Source: CBDCVY01 sp965223245 (GTDB lineage Bacteria > Nitrospinota > Nitrospinia > Nitrospinales > Nitrospinaceae). From it: a stretch of 64,000 nucleotides of DNA. The stretch lies in assembly GCA_965223245.1 (NCBI GenBank), contig CBDCVY010000013.1:372001-436000 (forward strand), read 5' to 3'. The notes under the pieces were generated by a model that saw only the letters and a program-made list of their open reading frames with translations, searched no databases and was not told the DNA's origin. A program made the position numbers and the translations under genes. Positions 52,967-61,862 of this stretch are shown here, piece after piece (position 1 is the first letter of the stretch; every line of letters begins with the position of its first letter).

Positions 52967-53285
52967 GAGGGAAACAAGAAGTAGTTCTAATTCTTAACCT
53001 TCAAAATTGTATTGGAGAAAATAAAGTTTCCCTTCCTTCTCTCTGCAATGCTCGCTTTTTAAAACCAAATTTTATAGTCAATTAGAAACTTGGGTTTCTT
53101 TGTTTTGATTTTCTGTTTAGTTGTTTAGTTAAAAATGTTAAAGTTAACTCCCCACCTTTTGCAGTCTTTTCATGATTGCTCTGATTTTTGAAATGCTTTT
53201 TAGAGATGCTTGGTATTTATGTGGGCTGTGGGAGGCGAATTTATTTATTGAGTCAAAAGTAGTTAAGGTTTTGTAGAAAAATAAA
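52967..53285. other. Intergenic region between amrS and the secretion locus (319 bp)
   Basis: No gene or RNA is recognisable. There is a short hairpin AGAAAC-TTGG-GTTTCT at 53084-53099 followed by a T-rich stretch, possibly a weak terminator of the suf transcript, and a GTTAAAGTTAAC palindrome further on. The promoter of the next gene was not identified with confidence. Confidence 0.4.
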
Positions 53286-55034
53286 ATGATTTTTGATAAA
53301 AACATAAAAAAGAGAGTTCGATTTTGTGGGAATTTGTTTTTTGCTTGCGCGGTTTTCCTGGTTTCATCAAATGCGTTTTGTCAGACTAATGTTCCGCCCG
53401 CAGGAGAATCTGGGGTGATCGAAAAATCATTGCGGTCTTCTCGCCCACAGTTCAAATCACCTGAGAAAGACGTATCAAATATAATTAAAAATGATAGCCG
53501 TAAGGTTGAAGATCCTGGCGCAGGCCCTCGTTTTTTTGTCGAAAAAATTCAGGTTCAAGGAAATACTCTGTTTTCCGATCAAGAATTAGCCTCTCTTGTG
53601 GACTTAGGGGGTGCGGTAGAAGTTACGTTAGGAGTTTTGACTTTAATTGCCAATGAGATTACGGCCTTTTATGTATCAAATGGATATATTTTATCCTTTG
53701 CTTATATCCCTCCTCAGGAAATTGTTGAGGGGGTAGTTCTTGTTCAAATTGTAGAATCCGGGATTGGCAAACTTCAAGTGCAAGGGAATAAAAGGTTTAC
53801 AGATGCTGAAATTTTGTCTTGGATGGGACAAGTAAAAAGAGAACGGGTTTTGCGTGAGCAAACTTTAGAACGTGCTCTTCTTGAATTGAATGATATTTAT
53901 GGGCTTAAAGTCAAATCTATTTTAAAACCAGGTGATGAAACTGGAACTTCCGATTTGATTTTAAAAATTGAAGAAACAAAACCCTTTAAAATTGAATTTG
54001 ATGTGGATAACTTTGGTTCTCGGTTCACCGGTAGGCATCGATTTGGTTTAACCGCTTCGGTTGGCAATTTGGGATTGTTTGGTGACTCCTTTATCATTCG
54101 AGGCTTAAAATCTGAAAGCGATCAAAGTTATATTAATGCTTCCTACTCGGTTCCAATTACCGACTATGGAACTCGAGCCAACTTTTCTTTTATCTATTCT
54201 GATTTTGCGTTAGGGGATTCGTTGAGCATTTTAAATGCTGAAGGTACATCGAATCTCATTTTGTTTGATATTACTCAAAAGGTATACCGTTCTCGGAGAT
54301 CCGAATTGTACATTTCTGTTGGAGGTGAAATTAGAAATTTCAAAAATAGCCAAGCTGATAATCAAACTAGTAAAGATAATTTAAGAGATATTTTTTTTGG
54401 ATTTGGAGGAAATTGGTCAGATAGATTATTGGGTAGGACTTTTTATGATATTCGACTTCAATGGGGCTTTACAGAAGGAAATATTGCGGACCCATTAAAC
54501 TCGCGATTTCATGGTAGGGGAGACGTTTTTATTTCCAGCTTTTCTTTTCAAAGATTTCAATCCATAAAAATTTTTAATTCCTATTTTGTATTTAGAGGGA
54601 AAGGACAAATTGTTGCTAATAGGGTTTTATCACCTGATCAATTTGCGATTGGTGGTTTTGGGACAGTGCGTGGTTTCCCTTTGGCTGAAAACGCCGGTGA
54701 TAATGGGTTCGCTTTTTCATGGGAATATGTATTACCTTTTCCAATAAAAATCCCATTATCTTCTAAACCGGGTTTTAAAAGTTTAAATGAAATACTTTCG
54801 TTATTTGGTTTTATTGATCACGGCCAGATTTTTGTCAGAAATAAACAACCGGGTGAAGGTAAAAGTGAATTGACCGGTGCTGGAGGAGGCATTCGTGTTA
54901 ATATTCCGAAATTAGATTGGTTTTTTCCTCAGGTCAGTATAACTGCTTCATATGGTTTTCCTGTTTTTACAAATAAAGACCCCTCCGATGGTTCTTCTTC
55001 AACTTTTTATTTTGCTGGCTTGATTTCCTTTTAA
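53286..55034 (+). CDS. TpsB-type outer-membrane transporter (ShlB/FhaC family)
   Basis: The 582-residue protein has a signal peptide (NLFFACAVFLVSSNAFCQ), a proline-rich linker and two POTRA domains (FFVEKIQVQGNTLFSDQELA and IGKLQVQGNKRFTDAEILSW). A beta-barrel follows from about residue 235, where strands begin FKIEFDVDNFGSRFTGRHRF. The barrel holds the lid-loop motif VRGF in IGGFGTVRGFPLAENAG, the hallmark of FhaC/ShlB transporters, and ends in an aromatic strand (TFYFAGLISF). It exports a TpsA protein across the outer membrane; a TpsA gene lies two genes downstream, giving a full two-partner locus. Confidence 0.92.
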   Translation: MIFDKNIKKRVRFCGNLFFACAVFLVSSNAFCQTNVPPAGESGVIEKSLRSSRPQFKSPEKDVSNIIKNDSRKVEDPGAGPRFFVEKIQVQGNTLFSDQELASLVDLGGAVEVTLGVLTLIANEITAFYVSNGYILSFAYIPPQEIVEGVVLVQIVESGIGKLQVQGNKRFTDAEILSWMGQVKRERVLREQTLERALLELNDIYGLKVKSILKPGDETGTSDLILKIEETKPFKIEFDVDNFGSRFTGRHRFGLTASVGNLGLFGDSFIIRGLKSESDQSYINASYSVPITDYGTRANFSFIYSDFALGDSLSILNAEGTSNLILFDITQKVYRSRRSELYISVGGEIRNFKNSQADNQTSKDNLRDIFFGFGGNWSDRLLGRTFYDIRLQWGFTEGNIADPLNSRFHGRGDVFISSFSFQRFQSIKIFNSYFVFRGKGQIVANRVLSPDQFAIGGFGTVRGFPLAENAGDNGFAFSWEYVLPFPIKIPLSSKPGFKSLNEILSLFGFIDHGQIFVRNKQPGEGKSELTGAGGGIRVNIPKLDWFFPQVSITASYGFPVFTNKDPSDGSSSTFYFAGLISF

Positions 55035-55233
55035 GTTCGCTAAATTCAGTGCTTTTGAGAGTTTAGATAAATAGAGAAAAACTCTTAAAGTTCTTTTTAA
55101 ATTTTACTTAAAATCTGGAAAAACAAACCCTAATGGGGTATTTATTCTGATAAATGTTAAATTTACTTTACTTTTTGTGGGTAAGTTCATAATATCTACA
55201 AGGTAAATCTAATTTTATGGATGAAGGCTGTCC

Positions 55234-56058
55234 ATGCAAAATCTATCCTTTATAAAAAAAAATCTGATCTTTTTGGCTTCATTCTCGACTTATATTCTTT
55301 GGGTGGGTTTGAGTGTTGCTAATGCTGAAAAGAAGTCTATCGGCAAAATAATTGCCATTATTGGCCAAGCAGAATTTATTAATGAGGCACCTGAGGCGAT
55401 TTCGTCAGTAAAAGGTGGTTCTATTAAAAAAGTTTCCTCACCGGTTTGGCAAAAGGTAATTCCTCATCAGAAAGTTTTTCCTAAGGATGTATTTAGAACT
55501 TCAAAGAAAAGTCGGCTGAGAATTCTTTTTGATGATAGTAGTTTGATGGCTTTGGGTCCGAGTACAAAAATGAAGGTTTCTTCCTATTTTGTTGATTCAG
55601 ATAAAAAGTTTCGACAAGGTGTAATGGATTTAGCTCATGGGCTCTCAATGTATATAATTAATAAACAGCATAAAAGCGAAGGCTCTTCTTTTAAGATGGT
55701 ATCACCCACTGCTAATATTACCGCTAGAGGAACTCAGGGATACTTAAGCGTGTCCAAACAAAAGACCCTGATTGCAAATTTAGCAGGTGCCGTTTCTGCT
55801 GAAAACTCGGATCCGGTTGTTCCCGGAGAAGTTTTAGTTGGAATCAAAGAAAGTTCTATAGTTGAGGAAGGAAAGCCTCCTACTGAGCCAAAGCCTATTC
55901 GTAATGTAGAATTACAATTTCTACAGCAAACGGTTATGGGATGGCCTAATCTCAAAATAGATGAAGAATCTAACGGAGAACCATCTATAGAAGAAGCATT
56001 TGAGGAAGAGTTTGAGCCATTTGATGATATTGATACTAATTCTTGTAAATCAGGGTAA
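55234..56058 (+). CDS. Secreted FecR-domain protein
   Basis: The 274-residue protein has an N-terminal hydrophobic signal (NLIFLASFSTYILWVGLSVANA) and a FecR domain (KVFPKDVFRTSKKSRLRILFDDSSLMALGPSTKMKV to VSPTANITARGTQGYLSV). An acidic tail (EEAFEEEFEPFDDID) ends in SCKSG. In iron signalling FecR is an inner-membrane anti-sigma regulator, but here there is no sigma factor, no TonB receptor and no cytoplasmic anti-sigma part, so a periplasmic or surface binding role is likelier. AAGG lies 6-7 nt before the ATG. The TpsA gene follows after 20 bp. Confidence 0.85.
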   Translation: MQNLSFIKKNLIFLASFSTYILWVGLSVANAEKKSIGKIIAIIGQAEFINEAPEAISSVKGGSIKKVSSPVWQKVIPHQKVFPKDVFRTSKKSRLRILFDDSSLMALGPSTKMKVSSYFVDSDKKFRQGVMDLAHGLSMYIINKQHKSEGSSFKMVSPTANITARGTQGYLSVSKQKTLIANLAGAVSAENSDPVVPGEVLVGIKESSIVEEGKPPTEPKPIRNVELQFLQQTVMGWPNLKIDEESNGEPSIEEAFEEEFEPFDDIDTNSCKSG

Positions 56059-56078
56059 AAGTTTATAAGGGGAAAGAG

Positions 56079-58328
56079 GTGAATCCAATTCCATTTAATA
56101 TAACTAAGTTTTTTCTTTTGGGATGTTTAGCTTTTAATTTCTTTACATTCCCATATGAAATATATGCACTTCCTTCAGGTGGAAATATTATTCAGGGAAA
56201 TGGTTCAATTCAACAACCCTCCAGCCAAGAATTAACTGTTCAACAAAATTCTCAAAAGTTAATAACGGAATGGAATTCTTTTGGAATTGGAGCTACCGAG
56301 TCAGTACAGTTTATTCAACCCGATATTAATTCCGTTGCGTTAAATAGAGTAGTTGGTAGTGATCCCAGTCAAATTTTAGGTAAACTTTCAGCAAATGGTC
56401 AAGTCTTTTTGGTGAATCCTTCAGGAGTTTATTTTGGACCAAATTCCACCGTGGATGCACATGGGTTTATTGGGTCTACTTTAGATCTTAGCAATCAAGA
56501 TTTTTTCAATAATAATTATTCCTTTAACCAAGATCCCTCAAAACCTCTAGCTTCAATAATAAATCAAGGTCAAATTAATGGTGGGCAATATGCAGGGCTT
56601 TTAGCTCCTGCAGTTACGAATACAGGAAAAATTATTGTGGCTGATCTAGGAACGGTGGCTTTAACATCTGGAGAAGCGGCGGTATTAGATTTTAGTGGGG
56701 ATGGCTTAATTAACTTTACGATTACACAACCCGTGTCAGGAGAAGTCCCTGATAATAATGGGAATTTAATGCCAAATCGGATCTTAAACTCAGGTCAAAT
56801 TCAAGCAAATGGTGGGCAAGTTCTCTTAATGGCCAAGGATGCTGGAAGTATAGTGCGCGATGTTGTCAACCATTCAGGAATTATTGAAGTCAACTCAGTT
56901 AGTGAAAAAAATGGACGCATTGTATTATCAGGTGGAGAAAAGGGAATTGTTAATATTACTGGAACCCTCAATGCCATTGGTGATGGCCAAGATGAAAATG
57001 GCGGTCATATTACTATTGAAGGAGAACAAATCGGAATGTTTCAATCCTCAGTATTGAATGTTTCGGGAGTGGCAAATGGTGGAATGATAAATATTGGAAA
57101 AGGTTCTAATGGAACGATTAATGCCCCGACCGCTAAAAATGTTTATATCGGTGAAAATATTCAATTATTGGCCAATTCATTATCATTTGGTGAAGGCGGA
57201 ATTGTTGGTTTATATGCAGCGGATACTTTACGTCACTATGGACAAATTAATGCCGCTGGGGGCTTATTGGATGGGAATGGTGGAACGGTAATTAACTCTG
57301 GTAAGCGTTCTATCGAGATCAAAAATGCACCCGATATTAGTGCAATTAATGGCTCGGGTGGGGATTGGCTTGTAATTGATGCCGACGTAATTGAAATTTT
57401 GCCTGGAAAAGGAGTGTCTGATCCAAATGGTGATCCATTTGGAAATATTGAAGATGGGTTAAAGCTAGGGGCTGATTTGATTCTAGATGCTTTTGATGAA
57501 GGCTCGACTGTCTTTATTGCAACTGGTTTTATTGGGAAAAGGGAAAATGGTAGTCTCTTTTTGAATGCTCCAATTGATTACACAGGTAAAGGAGCAAATT
57601 CTCTGATACTAGGAGCAAGAAAAGATTTATTCATTAACGAAAGTATTTTTACAAGGGCTCAAGGTATTAATGATCGAATGAACATTACTTTAATTGCAAA
57701 TACTGATGAAGGAATAATTGGTACTTTCAATTTAAAAGATGGTAAAAATATACATTCTAATAATCGAGATATTTGGATTAGTGGGGTAGATTTTAATTCT
57801 AAGGGTTTTATAAATAGTGGAAATGCTCGTGTGGTTATTCGAAGTCGAGGTGTAAAAGATATGTTCTTGGGTGCCGACTCAAATAATTTGGGCTTTAAGA
57901 TAAGCGATGAGGAATTAAGCAAAATTACAGCAGATCGGGTTTTCTTTGATAGTATTGGGAATATATTTTTTACTGGTGTTCAACCCGACTCAACTCGTTC
58001 AATAAATAAATTATTTTTCTTTTCTAATGAAAAAATAGTGACTCAGGGTGAAAAGTCAACGTTTTCTTCTTCGGTGGAACTTAATGCACAAGAAAAAATT
58101 GAAATTAATTCTGACTTAGAAATCGAGGGCGACCTGGTGGCCAATGTGCAAGTGGGAGGAGTTGAGATAAGTGATGATGCGTCGGTAGATGCTGTCAATT
58201 CGCAAATAAATGAAAATGGTTCTGGTAACTCCCTAAGCTTTGAGGAAAGGGAACTGGTAGAGCAAGGTAATTTGAGTAATTTTATAAAAGATTTTTTAGA
58301 AAATGGAAAAACTTTTAACGATTGTTAA
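56079..58328 (+). CDS. Short TpsA exoprotein (filamentous hemagglutinin N-terminal domain)
   Basis: The 749-residue protein starts with GTG (AAGGGG 6 nt upstream) and a signal peptide (FFLLGCLAFNFFTFPYEIYA). The TPS secretion domain covers about 30-280 and shows ELTVQQNSQKLITEWNSF, SVALNRVVGSDPSQILGKL and the NPSGVYFGPNSTVD block that corresponds to the conserved NPNG region. The rest is Gly and Asn-rich beta-helix repeats with segments such as NSGQIQANGGQVLLMAKDA. It is short for a TpsA (often above 1000 residues) and lacks a recognised toxin or adhesin module. The last residue is cysteine. It is the probable substrate of the TpsB encoded at 53286. Confidence 0.9.
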   Translation: MNPIPFNITKFFLLGCLAFNFFTFPYEIYALPSGGNIIQGNGSIQQPSSQELTVQQNSQKLITEWNSFGIGATESVQFIQPDINSVALNRVVGSDPSQILGKLSANGQVFLVNPSGVYFGPNSTVDAHGFIGSTLDLSNQDFFNNNYSFNQDPSKPLASIINQGQINGGQYAGLLAPAVTNTGKIIVADLGTVALTSGEAAVLDFSGDGLINFTITQPVSGEVPDNNGNLMPNRILNSGQIQANGGQVLLMAKDAGSIVRDVVNHSGIIEVNSVSEKNGRIVLSGGEKGIVNITGTLNAIGDGQDENGGHITIEGEQIGMFQSSVLNVSGVANGGMINIGKGSNGTINAPTAKNVYIGENIQLLANSLSFGEGGIVGLYAADTLRHYGQINAAGGLLDGNGGTVINSGKRSIEIKNAPDISAINGSGGDWLVIDADVIEILPGKGVSDPNGDPFGNIEDGLKLGADLILDAFDEGSTVFIATGFIGKRENGSLFLNAPIDYTGKGANSLILGARKDLFINESIFTRAQGINDRMNITLIANTDEGIIGTFNLKDGKNIHSNNRDIWISGVDFNSKGFINSGNARVVIRSRGVKDMFLGADSNNLGFKISDEELSKITADRVFFDSIGNIFFTGVQPDSTRSINKLFFFSNEKIVTQGEKSTFSSSVELNAQEKIEINSDLEIEGDLVANVQVGGVEISDDASVDAVNSQINENGSGNSLSFEERELVEQGNLSNFIKDFLENGKTFNDC

Positions 58329-58396
58329 GATATCTGTTTATAAATTTGTAATGATAAATGGTTGAATCCTTCCTATTTTAAAAGTATTAATTCTAC

Positions 58397-60625
58397 ATGA
58401 AAAAGTGGTGGTTAAACCCCTTAACAATTTCTATATTCATCACTTTAATTTCCCTATTCATTTATAAGTTTGATTTTTTCTTTTTTCGTCTTCTAGAATT
58501 GAAAGCCTATGACTTTCTAATGTCTACACGAGGTGTTCGACCTGTTTCAGACAAGGTAGTCATAATTTCAATTGATGAAAAAAGCTTAAAACAAGAAGGT
58601 CGATGGCCTTGGCCTAGGACACGATTAGCAAAATTGATAGATCGTTTGGTCGAAAATGGTGTTTCTGCAATAGGGATCGATCTCCTTTTTCCAGAAAAGG
58701 ATGATCATGTTTCCTACGATGAGTTTATTACCAACTTTAAAAAACAAAAATTTAAACCTCAAGATCCAGGTGAAATAATTAATTGGCTTGGCAGTTTAGA
58801 AAATGCGGATCAACAATTTGCAGCTTCGTTAACGCATTCAGATCGAACGGTATTAAGTTATTTTGTCTATTCTTCCAAAGAGCAAGCGGGTGAACTCGTG
58901 TTGCCTATGAGTTCCAATGATTTTGATTTATTGGACTTTTCCCAGTATCCACTAGTGAAAAACGAAAAAGATAGTGATCCTTCAACTTTTTTAAGATCGA
59001 TTTATGCTGTGGGAATGTCTATGCCAGTTTTAATGGAAGCAGCCAACAGCGCAGGTTTTGTTTCTTTTATCCCGGAGCATGATGGAGTCATTCGAAGAAT
59101 TCCACTGATTCAGTCTTATAAAGATTATTTGTTTCCACCCTTTAGTCTCCAGTTAATTAAAGAGGCTACGGGATTAAATTTATTTGCCCATTTATTATCT
59201 CAAAGAGTAGGAGAAATTTCTTTGGGGGGTAGGTCAATTCCTGTGTCTGAGGAAGGAGATTTTTTAATAAATTTTTTTGGCCCAAGTAAGACTTTTTCTT
59301 ATTTTTCTGCAACAGACGTATTGCATAAAAAAATCAATCCAAATAGATTGAAAAATAAAATTGTTTTAATTGGGGCGACGGCCACAGCAATTCATGACTT
59401 ACATACAACACCTTATGGTCCCTTGATGCCGGGAGTAGAAGTTCATGCAAATGTGATTGAAAATATTTTATTAGATAAATTTATTCAAAGACCTGCTTGG
59501 GTTCCTTTGTTTGATGCAGCAATGATTTTAGCGCCGGGATTACTTATTGGTGCACTAGCTTTATCTCTAAAAGCATTTGGAACAGCGGTTCTCTTAGTTT
59601 TGGGATTAGTTGGCTTTTGTACTCTTGATTTTTATCTATTCTGGGTGGAAGGGTTATGGATAAATACTGTATATCCTATATTTTCGCAGTTATTTGTTTA
59701 TTTTGGAATTACATTGTACCGCTTTGCTTTTGAAGAAAAAGAAAAGCGATTTATAAAGGAAGCGTTTAGTCAATATCTTGCACCAACAGTGGTTGATCGA
59801 CTTGTAAACGATCCCTCCTTATTAAAACTAGGCGGGGAAAGAAGAGTTATTACTGCCTTTTTCTCCGATATTGCCGGATTTTCGAGTATCTCAGAAAAAA
59901 TGACCCCGGAAGATTTGGTTGATCTGTTAAATGTGTATTTAACCGAAATGACACAAATTTTAATGGGGCAAGAAGGGACTGTTGATAAATTTGAGGGGGA
60001 TGCAATTATTGCATTCTTTGGGGCTCCTATTTCTTTTAAAGATCATGCCCGACGTGCCTGTTGGGCGGCATTAGAAATGCAAGATCGGTTAGCTGAACTA
60101 CGAAAGCAATGGAAGGAAGAGGGCAAACCTGAGCTTTTTATGCGAATTGGAATTAACACTGGGACCGTTGTTATAGGAAATTTAGGGTCTACTAGCCGAA
60201 TGGATTATACAATGATGGGAGATTCGGTTAATCTTGCTTCACGACTAGAGGGAGTAAATAAGCAATACTATACAGAAATCATTATTAGTCAATTTACCTA
60301 CGAGGAAGCAAAAGATTTTATACAAGTTCGCGAGTTAGATTTAATTCGTGTGGTTGGTAAGGAACAACCCATAAAAATTTTTGAATTATTGGGGAAGAAA
60401 GATGAAATGAAAGAAAGTATAAGAAAAATTCTTCCATTCTATAATGAAGGATTGCGACATTATCAAAACCAAAATTGGGACGAGGGAATCGAATGTTTTG
60501 AAAAAGCTCTTAATGTTGATGAAAATGATGGCCCTGCATTAACTTACTTCGAAAGATGTTTGACATTTCAAATGCATCCTCCCCCAAAAAATTGGGATGG
60601 AGTATTTTCCGTGCGAACTAAATAG
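58397..60625 (+). CDS. CHASE2-domain class III adenylate/guanylate cyclase
   Basis: The 742-residue membrane protein has an N-terminal span (LTISIFITLISLFIYKF), a periplasmic CHASE2 domain (about 30-365, with VVIISIDEKSLKQEGRWPWPR and AIGIDLLFPE) and three further spans (about 370-450). The cytoplasmic class III cyclase has metal-binding aspartates in AFFSDIAGFSS and FEGDAIIAFFGAP, and MRIGINTGTVVIGNLGS. The C-terminus adds a TPR-like helix pair (GLRHYQNQNWDEGIECFEKAL). CHASE2 senses unknown extracellular signals. It lies 68 bp after the TpsA gene and 11 bp before the next gene. Confidence 0.93.
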   Translation: MKKWWLNPLTISIFITLISLFIYKFDFFFFRLLELKAYDFLMSTRGVRPVSDKVVIISIDEKSLKQEGRWPWPRTRLAKLIDRLVENGVSAIGIDLLFPEKDDHVSYDEFITNFKKQKFKPQDPGEIINWLGSLENADQQFAASLTHSDRTVLSYFVYSSKEQAGELVLPMSSNDFDLLDFSQYPLVKNEKDSDPSTFLRSIYAVGMSMPVLMEAANSAGFVSFIPEHDGVIRRIPLIQSYKDYLFPPFSLQLIKEATGLNLFAHLLSQRVGEISLGGRSIPVSEEGDFLINFFGPSKTFSYFSATDVLHKKINPNRLKNKIVLIGATATAIHDLHTTPYGPLMPGVEVHANVIENILLDKFIQRPAWVPLFDAAMILAPGLLIGALALSLKAFGTAVLLVLGLVGFCTLDFYLFWVEGLWINTVYPIFSQLFVYFGITLYRFAFEEKEKRFIKEAFSQYLAPTVVDRLVNDPSLLKLGGERRVITAFFSDIAGFSSISEKMTPEDLVDLLNVYLTEMTQILMGQEGTVDKFEGDAIIAFFGAPISFKDHARRACWAALEMQDRLAELRKQWKEEGKPELFMRIGINTGTVVIGNLGSTSRMDYTMMGDSVNLASRLEGVNKQYYTEIIISQFTYEEAKDFIQVRELDLIRVVGKEQPIKIFELLGKKDEMKESIRKILPFYNEGLRHYQNQNWDEGIECFEKALNVDENDGPALTYFERCLTFQMHPPPKNWDGVFSVRTK

Positions 60626-60636
60626 GGAGAAATCAT

Positions 60637-61008
60637 TTGTTTTTTGGTGAGTATTTAGTGCAACAACAAATCATAAGCGAGAAAGATTTATGTTGTGCAT
60701 TAGAAACATTAGAACAAAACAATAAAATTCCCTTAGGGCAATTGGCTGTTCAAAACGGCTTGATTAACAGAAATGAGTTATTTAAAGTTCTTTCGAGACA
60801 AAGAAAAGATAAGGATTTAAAAAAAAACTTTGGGAAGGTTGCCATAGAATTAGGTTTTATGAATAAAGTTCAAATTGATAACTTATTAAAATTACAACTC
60901 CAGTCTCATCAGATGTTAGGGGAGTATTTGCTTTCCCAAGAACTAATAGATAGAAAGAAATTAATTCAGTCTTTGCGTGCCTATAGATTATTTTTAAATA
61001 ACAAATGA
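60637..61008 (+). CDS. Small protein with four GspE-N/MshEN-like motifs
   Basis: The 123-residue protein contains four tandem motifs of the form (F/L)GxxLxxxxLIxxxxLxxxL, beginning FGEYLVQQQIISEKDLCCAL, LGQLAVQNGLINRNELFKVL, FGKVAIELGFMNKVQIDNLL and LGEYLLSQELIDRKKLIQSL. They resemble the N-terminal domain of type II secretion/pilus ATPases, some of which (MshEN) bind cyclic di-GMP. The arginine of the RLG ligand motif is missing here, so nucleotide binding is uncertain, and there is no ATPase domain. The start is TTG with AGGGAG 8 nt upstream. It is 11 bp after the cyclase and probably works with it. Confidence 0.7.
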   Translation: MFFGEYLVQQQIISEKDLCCALETLEQNNKIPLGQLAVQNGLINRNELFKVLSRQRKDKDLKKNFGKVAIELGFMNKVQIDNLLKLQLQSHQMLGEYLLSQELIDRKKLIQSLRAYRLFLNNK

Positions 61009-61110
61009 TGTTTTTTTGTGGAAGTTTGTTAGATATGTATAATAAGACGCTAATAATTTTTAAACTCTGTTATTTTGCAATAACCTTATTCAAATGGACA
61101 TTTATTGATT

Positions 61111-61587
61111 ATGAAAAATAAAAAACAAGTTGGTAAGGCTCTAGGGAAAGTAGCTAGTGGATTATTTATTGTGACTACTGCCTATAAAGATCAAGAGGAT
61201 GCGGTATTAGCAAGTTGGGTAAATCAAAGCTCATTCAACCCTCCTGCTGTAACTATTGCTTTAGCAATTACACGGTCAGCACGTTTGCAAATTGAAGCAT
61301 CCAATGCTTTTATCATAAATATTTTAGGTAAAGATTCTAGTGCTCTTATGAAACATTTTTTTCAACCACCCAAACCTGGAGTTTCAATTTTTAAGGGACT
61401 TAAAGTAAAGAAGGGTTATCAGGAGATTAAAATTTTAAGTGATTGTAGTGCCTATTTGGAATGTAAATTAATCAATCAAACTTTGGCAGGAGATCATGTG
61501 ATATATGTGGGAGAAATTGTTGGTGGAAACACTTTAAAGGGAGGGGATCCATATGTTCATATTAGGGACAATGGATTTAACTATTAG
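61111..61587 (+). CDS. Flavin reductase-like FMN-binding protein
   Basis: The 158-residue protein matches the flavin reductase-like split-barrel family: GKALGKVASGLFIVTTAY, AVLASWVNQSSFNPPAVTIAL, FIINILGKDSSALMKHFF and the closing DHVIYVGEIVGGN. Within the family it looks most like the C-terminal flavin reductase module of diflavin flavoproteins. It should bind FMN and transfer electrons from NAD(P)H, but the acceptor is unknown. It is 102 bp after the MshEN-like gene, so operon membership is uncertain. No good Shine-Dalgarno sequence was found; a TTG two codons earlier is also in frame. Confidence 0.82.
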   Translation: MKNKKQVGKALGKVASGLFIVTTAYKDQEDAVLASWVNQSSFNPPAVTIALAITRSARLQIEASNAFIINILGKDSSALMKHFFQPPKPGVSIFKGLKVKKGYQEIKILSDCSAYLECKLINQTLAGDHVIYVGEIVGGNTLKGGDPYVHIRDNGFNY

Positions 61588-61595
61588 CCTATGAA

Positions 61596-61862
61596 TTAAT
61601 TCAAGCCAAGCATTTTTGGAAGATCTGTTCTGGTGAAAACCCAATATAGCAACAGACTAATAAATGCTACCCCGCCGATGGTGCTCGCTACCATTATTGC
61701 CAGGCGTTTAGGATTTGCTTGTGCAAAATCTTTGACATCACCTGCTAGGCTTCCGATAACGTTTTCATCGGGGCGTTTACGGAAGGTTTTATCTATAGCA
61801 TCTTTGCCATAGATAATTCCAAAAATAATGAGAACGATTAATATTTCAATTGCGCCAATCAT
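61596..61862 (-). CDS. Small two-span membrane protein, TatA-like at its N-terminus
   Basis: The 88-residue protein starts with a short span (IEILIVLIIFGIIYGKDAID) followed by a charged stretch and a helix, reminiscent of TatA (span, FG hinge, amphipathic helix). A second span (LAIMVASTIGGVAFISLLLYW) near the C-terminus is not a TatA feature. I would call it an unknown membrane protein with passing TatA resemblance. Its start overlaps the end of the upstream TPR gene by 17 nt, so they are probably translated together. Confidence 0.6.
   Translation of the reverse strand: MIGAIEILIVLIIFGIIYGKDAIDKTFRKRPDENVIGSLAGDVKDFAQANPKRLAIMVASTIGGVAFISLLLYWVFTRTDLPKMLGLN

Noticed and set aside
55234..56058. 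FecR protein as part of a FecI/FecR iron-uptake regulator
   Set aside because: No ECF sigma factor or TonB-dependent receptor is adjacent, and the protein has a secretion signal without the cytoplasmic anti-sigma segment.
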